A program made the position numbers and the translations under genes. A model generated the notes under the pieces. The model saw nothing but the letters and a program-made list of their open reading frames with translations. It did not search any database and was not told the origin of the DNA. Positions 42,126-49,852 of a stretch of DNA of 54,863 nt are shown here, piece by piece. The stretch's first letter is position 1; each line of letters begins with the position of its first letter. Source of the DNA: Alphaproteobacteria bacterium (GTDB taxonomy: Bacteria; Pseudomonadota; Alphaproteobacteria; MPNO01; UBA830); the NCBI GenBank assembly GCA_022822405.1, contig JAJEBT010000010.1, positions 1-54,863 of the forward strand. Direction: 5' to 3'.

Positions 42126-44411
42126 CTACTTGAGGCTCCGATAGCGTTCCAGCGCCCTTGCACGCTCCTCTGGAGGAAGATGCTCTGAAACGATCTTGAA
42201 GACGTTGGTCAGGCCCCATGCGTAGCCAACATCCACGATCCATTTTCCAGACCCTTCTATTGTGCGCCGTTTGGGAATCTTGTTCCTGTTGGACAGCTCT
42301 ACCAGTTCATGAATGCCGTCCCGGTCCGAAATCACCACCGGCGCACAGCATTCGATCGTTCTGCCCATCATAAGGGATGCCAGACGAGACGAATCTGTAG
42401 GAAGCTGCTTCCAGTGATTCCAGATGATCGGAGCACAGCCCATCTGTTCTGCTCGGTCGAGAACCTGGAAGCACTTGCCCGCATCCAGAATCGCTTCTCC
42501 CGGCACCACGCCGACGAATACGGGACCGAATTCGGTCTTAATGCGAGCGGAATCGCGCACCGGTTTCCACCGCGAGCGGCCGCGGACGGCCGGTTTGCCG
42601 CCTCTCAGCGCGACTTGGACAGGCCTTTGGGGACGCCCATTTCGAGGTTGCTTCGGTTTCGTGGCAAGAGCAAGGCTCGACCAGTGCAGCGGCGCCCCTG
42701 CTTCGTCCATGTTTAAGTCGACGATGTAGATGTTCCCAGCCTCCACACACTCGGACAGAGGCCGTGAGTCCTCTGAACCCGCTCGTCTCGCCGAAAGTTC
42801 GCTGCCGTGCGGAGAGAACGCGAACGGATGGGTTCGATTTCTCTTGTTCACGTTCCTGTGGAGCGTGCAAAGGGCGAAGAACCGGTTCTCCACGGCTCGC
42901 AGACGCAGAATTGAAGACCACTTGACGTCGACCACGTTGTCGAAGCTCGGATTGACCCAGACCTGCGCTCCGGACCGGCTGAGATGGCGGGGAAGCAGGC
43001 CCAGGTAGTGATCGTGGCAGATCGTTGTCCCAACGCGCGCGCCGCCCAGCTCCATGGTGGGGAGCGCTTTGTTCGGACGCCAATCCGGGCTCTCGAAAGC
43101 AACGGCCTTCGCCGTGGAGTGCTTTGTGTAGATCCGGGATGGACAGGATCCGTCGGGATCGAAATGGAGCAGAACCTGGGATGTGCGACCGCGGAGGTCC
43201 AGAGTTCGGTCGACCGCACCGACCAACAAAGCGGCATGCAGTTTCGCCGCAAGCTCTCTCAATGCGCCAATGCATTTGTTGTCATCCGCACGGATGTATC
43301 CTTCGGGGAAAAGCACGATGTTCACCGGCTCCCCGGCGAATTGCGAAGCAGTGGGCAGTTCGGGCTTCTGGGCTCCCGGGCCACTCGGCGGAATGCCTTT
43401 CGAGGTGCCTTTCTTCACCTTGGGAAACACCATCGCCACACGCAGGGCTGCCTGCGTTCGCGCAGTTGTGGAACGCGCCCTCGTCTTTGATCGGGTGGAA
43501 GTAAGATTGCCGCCGTGAAGCAGGCTGGAGAATGTCCTCAGATGATCGCTGTCTTCCGGGTCCAGCGAGCACCACGCCCGGTCGCGCGCGTAGAGCCGAA
43601 CCGTCGGTTGCAGGCCCTCAAGTGACGGGACGAGGTCCCGGAGCGTGTCGTACCATCCCCGTTGTTCGTCTCGGTACGGTGGGTCGTTGTCCCGTGCCCC
43701 GTGATGCTCGCAGAGCGCAATCCAGCGCTCCATCGAGAAGCCCAACGGGTGCTCGGCCGAGTACGCCGAGAGCGCGAGTTTCCTCGGGGCAGTAAAATGC
43801 TGGCTTTCGTCGAACTCGACGATGAACCCGGGATCGGGAACCCAGAAGTCGCAGGCTGCAAGAAAATCGGCTTTCACAAAGTCGCCGACGCCGAATTCCC
43901 GATGCGCCTTCAGTGCGGCGGCCACCTTCCGTAGCGTCGGTTCGATCTGGGTTCCGCGGTATGCCTTGAGGCCGGTCTCCCAGCGAAATCGATGGTTCGG
44001 CAGACAGGTTCCGTATAGCCGCTCCAGCAGCTCACGCACCCGGATCTTGCATTCCGGGCATCGCTCGGAATGGCGTCTCGACGACTTCGCGCGCCGCTGC
44101 CGTTCCGATCGAGCGGTCGCGGGAGTGGGGCGGTGATCATGATGAGCACCGCCGCAGGCGCATGTTATGACTTCGAAGCCTCGGCGCTTTAGAAAATCGT
44201 TGGACTCGTTTCCCCCGGAGAACCGATCTGAACTCAGGAATTTGCCGGTGGCAACCCGATGGGCAAGTGCGATTGTGTACTTCGGCGGAAAATGGTTGCC
44301 GTCCACCACAACGCAATAGTCTCGTCCCCTTCGTCGCGATGGAACCCCCTCCCGGAGAATGGTGCTCAAGGCGAAGTCGATGTGCTTCTTGCTGATGAGC
44401 TCTGGGATCAT
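42126..44411 (-). CDS. McrA-head-like / nuclease / nitrilase-fold fusion, putative defence protein
   Basis: This 761-residue protein has an unusual domain order. Residues 7-82 match the ScoMcrA-type N-terminal head domain (EGVPSRRRGRDY, FPPKYTIALAHRVATGKFLS, FSGGNESNDFLKRRGFEV). Residues 115-300 contain a zinc-like C118/C121 pair and a PD-(D/E)XK-like core, DFWVPDPGFIVEFDESQHF (188-206). Residues 320-560 form a nitrilase-type fold with an apparent triad: Glu370 (LFPEGY), Lys430 (IYTKHS) and Cys465 (TICHDHYLG). The C-terminal 200 residues are unassigned. The first two parts are typical of modification-dependent restriction. The nitrilase domain could act as an NAD- or amide-cleaving effector. 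No partner gene is adjacent. Overall role inferred. Confidence 0.7.
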   Translation of the reverse strand: MIPELISKKHIDFALSTILREGVPSRRRGRDYCVVVDGNHFPPKYTIALAHRVATGKFLSSDRFSGGNESNDFLKRRGFEVITCACGGAHHDHRPTPATARSERQRRAKSSRRHSERCPECKIRVRELLERLYGTCLPNHRFRWETGLKAYRGTQIEPTLRKVAAALKAHREFGVGDFVKADFLAACDFWVPDPGFIVEFDESQHFTAPRKLALSAYSAEHPLGFSMERWIALCEHHGARDNDPPYRDEQRGWYDTLRDLVPSLEGLQPTVRLYARDRAWCSLDPEDSDHLRTFSSLLHGGNLTSTRSKTRARSTTARTQAALRVAMVFPKVKKGTSKGIPPSGPGAQKPELPTASQFAGEPVNIVLFPEGYIRADDNKCIGALRELAAKLHAALLVGAVDRTLDLRGRTSQVLLHFDPDGSCPSRIYTKHSTAKAVAFESPDWRPNKALPTMELGGARVGTTICHDHYLGLLPRHLSRSGAQVWVNPSFDNVVDVKWSSILRLRAVENRFFALCTLHRNVNKRNRTHPFAFSPHGSELSARRAGSEDSRPLSECVEAGNIYIVDLNMDEAGAPLHWSSLALATKPKQPRNGRPQRPVQVALRGGKPAVRGRSRWKPVRDSARIKTEFGPVFVGVVPGEAILDAGKCFQVLDRAEQMGCAPIIWNHWKQLPTDSSRLASLMMGRTIECCAPVVISDRDGIHELVELSNRNKIPKRRTIEGSGKWIVDVGYAWGLTNVFKIVSEHLPPEERARALERYRSLK

Positions 44412-44500
44412 CGTCTGTCACTGTCTTCCGCAGCCAATCATGGGGCCTGCTTGTCCTTTGTGAGAGCTTACTCGTGCGCGAGGAGGGTTCAAGATTGAAT

Positions 44501-44527
44501 ATCCTGCGCCCCACAGGGGCGCAGGAT
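44501..44527. terminator. Perfect 12-bp-stem hairpin, ATCCTGCGCCCC-ACA
   Basis: Two 12-base arms are exact reverse complements around a 3-base loop ACA. No run of T follows on either strand, so it may be a regulatory or transposon-related structure rather than a terminator. Confidence 0.45.
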
Positions 44528-44537
44528 GGCTGCCACC

Positions 44538-44556
44538 TTGTGTCCCCGGAACAAGT
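44538..44556. repeat. 19-bp sequence shared with 7323-7341 (inverted)
   Basis: TTGTGTCCCCGGAACAAGT is the exact reverse complement of 7323-7341. Here it lies 10 bp from the perfect hairpin and just before AT-rich DNA. Confidence 0.6.
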
Positions 44557-44774
44557 CCGGTGATATTTGTATGTCAGGCTATTAGTGTATTGTAATATAG
44601 GGATAAATTAACTTATTCTCGACGTATCAAAGCGGAAAACTCAGGACCAGTCATCAAATCGAAAGCAAGATTGTTGCGAATTCTGACGGTGCTTTAGTAG
44701 CCCTCGGCTCCGTTTGGCGAAAGTCCTTCCGCCCGGCACGGTCGTCGTGGTCCCCGGGAGGGTCATGGTCGTTT

Positions 44775-45062
44775 TTGCGATCCGGGTCTGATCGCCGCCG
44801 CCACACCATCCCGCGCCGGCTTGACGATCCGGAGCGCTGGCTGTTCTGGACCGTCGACGAGGCCGCGGCGCTGATGGGCCCGGCCCTGCTCGGGCTTGCG
44901 GCCAACCAGTTCGTGCCGGGGCTCATTGCCGGCGTCGGCGGCTGGCTGCTGCTACGCCGGGTGAAGCGCGGCGGCGGGACCAACATCGCGCGCTACGCCC
45001 TCTACTGGTTCCTCCCGGACTTCGTGCTGCGGCTCAAGGCGACGCCGCCGAGCCATCTTCCC
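44775..45062 (+). pseudogene. Broken TraL-like conjugation gene
   Basis: The frame encodes RRHTIPRRLDDPERWLFW, then hydrophobic segments ALMGPALLGLAANQFVPG and LIAGVGGWLLLRRVKRGG, and YALYWFLPDFVLRLKATPPSHL. This is the N-terminal and central part of a type IV conjugation TraL protein. The normal end after PPSHL is lost. The frame continues to 45386 in unrelated sequence, and a second frame (IFPVSNPGDVRRRPLGGERE and so on) opens at 45055. It starts only at a TTG. No other tra gene is visible, so this is a remnant of an integrative conjugative element. Confidence 0.72.
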
Positions 45063-45389
45063 CGTCTCGAACCCCGGCGATGTCCGGCGCCGCCCGCTCG
45101 GCGGCGAGCGAGAGCAGCGCGTCTGGCTCCACCCGGCGGGTCGCGGCACCGTGCATGCCAAGGGATCGGTCACGAGCAAATACGTCCACACCTGGACTCG
45201 ACCTTGATCATGGCCGCCGACACTGTTTCGGGCTACGTGAAAGCGCTTCTCGAAGGGGTCGAGTTCAGGCGGAACACCTACACGCTCGACCGGCCGACAC
45301 GGCGGACCGCTATCAACGACATGCTGATCGAGGCACGGCCGCGCACCCAAAAGGATGCTTTCGATCATGCCTCGTCGGTCCGCTAACCG

Positions 45390-45430
45390 TCATATTTGAC
45401 AGCCAAACCAAAATTAACTGTCAGATATGA
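45390..45430. promoter_or_regulatory. Inverted repeat TCATATTTGACAG / CTGTCAGATATGA
   Basis: Thirteen-base arms (45390-45402 and 45418-45430) match in 12 of 13 positions across a 15-base AT-rich spacer. It lies 43 bp beyond the stop of the HNH-NACHT gene, in the gap to the TraL remnant, so it may end that operon's transcript or be an operator-like site of the lost neighbour. Confidence 0.4.
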
Positions 45431-45472
45431 CAGTCAAGACTCTGTATTTGATGAATCCGTTTGCCCGCCATA

Positions 45473-48400
45473 TCACTTCCCGTCCTCTGCATCGGGATCG
45501 GGGATCAAGATCGGCCAGGGGCGTTCCGACGCAAGATCCGGATGGCGTGGTTCCGATTCTGGAGCACCGTACTCGTCCCGGAGTTTGTCTATGACGTTGA
45601 GGCAGCGCGCGGCGGGGTCATCCTTACCGCCGCTGCCCGTCAGCGCCAGCAGCTTCCGGCGCAGCTCGACTGCCGGAACGGGCACGATATTGTAAGCACC
45701 TTCCCAGTTCTCCGCCGGGACGTGATCCGTGACAGCGCTTTGGATCGACTGCCGCGTCATGAACGAACGTCCGGTATTCATCTCAAAATCGATCAGCAAC
45801 AATACGCCATCCGTGTCGGGGTCTTCGGCAACTGCGCTAGCTAGCAAGGCAAGCTGCTTCGTTGTCGGCCGATCCTTCAGGAGGTCATGGACATAGGCGC
45901 GGACCTCGGAGAACTCCGAAATCAAACCACCCAACTCGCGTTGCCAACGCCACCCGTCGTGTGACTTGCCGTCGAGCACGCCGCTGATCGTCAAATCAAC
46001 AAGGCGGCGCGCGGAGGATACGGTGCCGAACCTCAACGCAGTCGCGCGCCACGCATGGTTCTGGTAGAGACGCGGATCATCTTCTGCGAGCGTAAAAATC
46101 ACATCTTCTGCGTCGTCCCAGGACGAACTGCCGAGTCCGTGGACCACCTCTTCGATTTTTTGTGGATGGCGCTGAGCGTCCGGCATGCCGCGCACGATGG
46201 CGGGCAGATCGGTGACAGGCGTAGCGAACGGCAAAAGGCGCAACCAATCGGGTAGCTGATACGCATCGCTCTGCGTCAGAATCCAACTCTCCTTCTCGGC
46301 CGCCTCAAAGGTCTCAGCTATGCCGTTGGCCACTAGCTTGATGTCGATGTCCTCGCCGGAGAGGACCAGCGACAACAACAAGGCTGCGCGCGCTTGCCTC
46401 GGCGCGAGAGAAATGAGCTTCTGGATCGTCGCGTCACGCTGGCCATGGGGGAGCCGTGCTCCTACAATGCCGAGCGCAACCGCCAGCTTCACTTGCGCAT
46501 CTGACGAACCATCGACCATCAAGGTCTCGATTGCGCCGAAGATCGCCTCCGCCTCGATCGATGTCGCGGAGGGATCGGCGGCGCGGGCGTCCCGGCGCGC
46601 TTCCACGCCCGAGAAGTCTACGCCGATGGGGAACTTTTTGTCGTCCTTGGGTTCGTTTGCCTCAACCCACTGGGCAGCCAGCACACGCGCCGCCAGCTCG
46701 CCAAAATGCTCATCCGTCAGGTATTGACGCATCAGCGCAGCGGTCTCCGGCGCATTGATTGCCAAGAACGCACGTTGGTACTCATGCATGTGCGGATGCT
46801 GTGCTTCATGGACAGCGTCGCGATCCTTCCAGCCGCTCGCAGTCGCTTCTTCGCGGAAAGCCCGATAACGACGTAAATTGTCGTCAAGCATGCTTTTCAA
46901 GAGCGGAAGATGTGCGACGGACGGTGCGTGGCTCATCATCGCTGCAATGGTAGCCACTCGCCAGCGCTTCTCATCCCCAGCGGCGAGCATGCGCTCAGCC
47001 CAGTTGCGCGCGAGCACACCGATTGCAGCCAAGCCTTCTTCGCTAAAGGGTCGCGCCCGTTCTTCGTCGCCGTAGGTCTCGCGGGAAAACAGCTCGGCCA
47101 GTTGGACGATTTCCTCATTATCGGCATCTGCCGCCCGCGCCTGAACAGCTGCCACCAAACTTGCGCCCGGCGTGTGGCCGATACGGTGTCGCAGACCGTG
47201 ATAGCGATCACCCGCAGCCCGATCGTATTTCCCGCTGTCGTCGCGCACGACTTTCCCAGCGGCAAGATAGGCGTCGATCAGCCGGCCAACAGCGATTGGT
47301 CCCAGCACTGAGGCGGCAGCTTCAGCGCGGTCGTCGTGGCGGTAAGTCTCTTCGAGGGCAATTCCGAGCAGCTTGTCGTCCTCAAGGGAAAACCCGGCGG
47401 CGGCAAGAATATTGTCCGCGCCGTAGAAGAGATTTCGGTGCTCGCGCACGCGCCGCAGCAACCCCTCAGCGAGAGCCTGCGGATAGCGTTTTCGCACTTC
47501 GTACAAAAGGTGGAATTCGCCATCGCGCTTCCGGTCGATCTCCATTTCAGCAACAATCTCAGCGACCTCGGCATCGCGATCATCTCCCCCCGGCGCGCAG
47601 AGGAGCGTGCGCAGGCGCTGGAAGTGCGAAATGCCAAAAGCTTTGCGACGCTCACGCGCGCGCCGGAGTTCCCGCTGGACGGTATCGACTGCAATATCGT
47701 CGAGGTGACCCTTTTCGGCGAGGATGTCGTAGGTCGCGTCGCCGGCATCAGCGAGCACATCGGCGACGTGGCGATCCGCTCGTCGAAATGAGAGTGCATC
47801 GACCACTGTCGCCTTCACGTCCGGATCGCCGTCAGTTTTCGCGATTGCGGTCGCAAGGTCGAGGCCGTCGATTCCGCCATGCGATGCGATTTCATGCAGT
47901 ACGTTTTTGCGGATTTCCGGTGGCAGGGCTGCGATGCGCGGCGGCGCGTCGTTCCCAAGCACGGATGAGCGAAATGGCTTAGCCGCTCGGAGAGCAGGCA
48001 AGTGCACTTGGCGGTTTGGGTGCGAAATTAGCGGCCAAATCAGGTCGCCGAATTCTGGCCTGCCGGACGCGATCATGAAACGCACCGCGCGATCCACCTT
48101 GCCTGGCGCGTGCCACTGCTCAGCAATATCCCGCATTTCGGTGGCGATCGGTGCCCATATCTCGTCGGAGGCCCGGAAGATCATCTCGCCCGCGAGGACA
48201 GGATCGACTTCGAAAGCCGCGCGGATGGCGGCGCTGCATGCGGCCTTATGTACGTTGTCGCCGCGCGCGCTTCGTTCGACAGCGAACAGGACTGCTTCTT
48301 CCCACGGGCGCTGATCGAGCACGTCAACCTTCAGCTTCTTGCGGGCTGCCGGATCGCTGACGGCCTGCAACATCAGTCGTTCGACGTAGTGCGAGGCGTA

Positions 48401-49852
48401 CCATTCCTGAAATTGCTGGTGCTGGAACGAGTAGCCCGGCGTGTCGTCGGAGCGCGTCAGAACGTGATTGCTGACAAGCGTGTCGAGCAACGTGTCGGGC
48501 TGTGTGGAGATGGTGATTTGTCCGTCGCCCACCAGAACCCGCACGGTCTCAGCGATCGATTTACGCGCGTTGCTGTCCGTGATCGCCGTGTTGGCCGTTG
48601 TCGTGGCGAACACGGCGAGGCCATCCAAATAGTCCTGCTGGAAGCCGAGTGCCACGGCATGAAGCGCCGCCGCACGGCGGGCTTCCTGCTCGTGTGCGGC
48701 AATGAAGCGCCGTAGCACTTCTTCCTTTGTTGTCGGAAAAGGCGCGCCCTCTGGCAGCGAGAGAAGTGCCGTGAGGTAGAGTGGGATGGTCACAAGATCC
48801 CGGACACCCGCTGTCCGCCACGCCTGATCGACGAGCTGCGCGCCAGCCTCGCCCCGCATACCGCGCGCGATCTCCATTTGCTGCTCGTCGTCAAGCGGCA
48901 GTAAGTCGACCCGCGTCCCGCCGAACGGAATGTCGAGGGCCTGCTTGCGCGTGGAAATGACAAGACCGAGCTCCGGCAATTCAGCCTTGAGAGCAGTGAT
49001 TTGCACGCGCGCGCGTTCGCGTGCGGCGGCATCCAGTTCATTCCAGCCGTCAAGAAGCAGCACGACGCCAGGCTTCGCAGCGACGGTGCGGAAATCTTGC
49101 TCTGAAATCCCGTTGAAAGCGGGGCGTTTGAGGATGGATGCGAGCAGCGCTCCGCCTTCGGTGGCCCAATCTCCCAGCGGTACGACGAGTGGCGTGCCGT
49201 TGCCGATTTCCAACAGACCATCGGCGACCTGAAAGAGGGTTGTCGTCTTTCCCATTCCGGGTGCCGCGACAAGGATAAGGTCATCCAGCGTGGTCACTGC
49301 GTTGGCAAGCGCGCGCGTGCTGAGCGCCTCGTCCACATGCTTCACCTTTAACGTCAGCGTGAGCGCTACGTTCGTGCCCGGCCATTTGGGTGTTCGACTG
49401 AATACGGCCAAGTCTGCAGCGGCAGCTTTTTGAAGGCGTGCACTGATTTCCGAAAACGTCGGCGGCATGGTCGGGCCGAAGGCAAGCTTGCCGATAATGC
49501 TGCGCCACATGTCCTCAAAGTGCTTCTGCTTCCAGGTATGCAGAAACGCCTCGGTAAAAATGGGATCATCTGAATCAATCGCCTTTGCACAGTCCTGGCA
49601 AAGCCAAATCCCATTCTCATCTGATTTTCGTTGCTCTGGGGTCATATCGGCGCGATAGCGGCGCGCGCCAACTCCGGGCGCCGCAGCACAGATATGAGCT
49701 GCAACTCCGATATTCACTTCCTTTGAGCCGGTGCTGGTCGGCGCTGACGTCAGCTTCCTGCAACTAGGATTGCTACAATGATAGCGAGCTTGCTTTGCTA
49801 GGCGATTCTTGGTCGCCTGAGAGAAGTCGTCCCTGTTTTTACTCTTGGCCAT
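45473..49852 (-). CDS. HNH nuclease-NACHT NTPase protein, putative defence STAND
   Basis: This 1459-residue protein has an N-terminal HNH-like zinc domain (Cys26, Cys31, H53 in VAAHICAAAPG, Asn80, C85-x2-C88; residues 20-115). A NACHT-type NTPase follows, with Walker A APGMGKTT at 197-204 and Walker B VLLLDGWNE at 264-272. The remaining 900 residues are helical repeats likely to sense an invader. The layout (effector, STAND NTPase, repeat sensor) matches known bacterial NACHT/Avs-type anti-phage proteins, where sensing triggers DNA cleavage. ATG 49852 lies 14 bp inside the previous gene, so translation is coupled. A start at 49885 is also possible. It is the last gene of the operon. Confidence 0.85.
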   Translation of the reverse strand: MAKSKNRDDFSQATKNRLAKQARYHCSNPSCRKLTSAPTSTGSKEVNIGVAAHICAAAPGVGARRYRADMTPEQRKSDENGIWLCQDCAKAIDSDDPIFTEAFLHTWKQKHFEDMWRSIIGKLAFGPTMPPTFSEISARLQKAAAADLAVFSRTPKWPGTNVALTLTLKVKHVDEALSTRALANAVTTLDDLILVAAPGMGKTTTLFQVADGLLEIGNGTPLVVPLGDWATEGGALLASILKRPAFNGISEQDFRTVAAKPGVVLLLDGWNELDAAARERARVQITALKAELPELGLVISTRKQALDIPFGGTRVDLLPLDDEQQMEIARGMRGEAGAQLVDQAWRTAGVRDLVTIPLYLTALLSLPEGAPFPTTKEEVLRRFIAAHEQEARRAAALHAVALGFQQDYLDGLAVFATTTANTAITDSNARKSIAETVRVLVGDGQITISTQPDTLLDTLVSNHVLTRSDDTPGYSFQHQQFQEWYASHYVERLMLQAVSDPAARKKLKVDVLDQRPWEEAVLFAVERSARGDNVHKAACSAAIRAAFEVDPVLAGEMIFRASDEIWAPIATEMRDIAEQWHAPGKVDRAVRFMIASGRPEFGDLIWPLISHPNRQVHLPALRAAKPFRSSVLGNDAPPRIAALPPEIRKNVLHEIASHGGIDGLDLATAIAKTDGDPDVKATVVDALSFRRADRHVADVLADAGDATYDILAEKGHLDDIAVDTVQRELRRARERRKAFGISHFQRLRTLLCAPGGDDRDAEVAEIVAEMEIDRKRDGEFHLLYEVRKRYPQALAEGLLRRVREHRNLFYGADNILAAAGFSLEDDKLLGIALEETYRHDDRAEAAASVLGPIAVGRLIDAYLAAGKVVRDDSGKYDRAAGDRYHGLRHRIGHTPGASLVAAVQARAADADNEEIVQLAELFSRETYGDEERARPFSEEGLAAIGVLARNWAERMLAAGDEKRWRVATIAAMMSHAPSVAHLPLLKSMLDDNLRRYRAFREEATASGWKDRDAVHEAQHPHMHEYQRAFLAINAPETAALMRQYLTDEHFGELAARVLAAQWVEANEPKDDKKFPIGVDFSGVEARRDARAADPSATSIEAEAIFGAIETLMVDGSSDAQVKLAVALGIVGARLPHGQRDATIQKLISLAPRQARAALLLSLVLSGEDIDIKLVANGIAETFEAAEKESWILTQSDAYQLPDWLRLLPFATPVTDLPAIVRGMPDAQRHPQKIEEVVHGLGSSSWDDAEDVIFTLAEDDPRLYQNHAWRATALRFGTVSSARRLVDLTISGVLDGKSHDGWRWQRELGGLISEFSEVRAYVHDLLKDRPTTKQLALLASAVAEDPDTDGVLLLIDFEMNTGRSFMTRQSIQSAVTDHVPAENWEGAYNIVPVPAVELRRKLLALTGSGGKDDPAARCLNVIDKLRDEYGAPESEPRHPDLASERPWPILIPDPDAEDGK

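Larger units (their letters stand above)
44412..44774. other. Intergenic region with hairpin and AT-rich stretch
   Basis: This 363-bp gap lies upstream of the nitrilase-fusion gene. It contains a perfect hairpin (44501-44527), the 19-bp sequence shared with 7323-7341, and an AT-rich stretch at about 44556-44690. TTGAAC and TAAGCT, 16 bp apart on the minus strand near 44492-44465, could be a weak promoter for the fusion gene. The rest shows nothing. Confidence 0.45.

Noticed and set aside
7323..44556. The 19-bp pair as ends of one genomic island
   Set aside because: The 37 kb between them includes glmS, glmU, ispH, rnhA and thrB, which are core genes. The copies are also inverted rather than direct.
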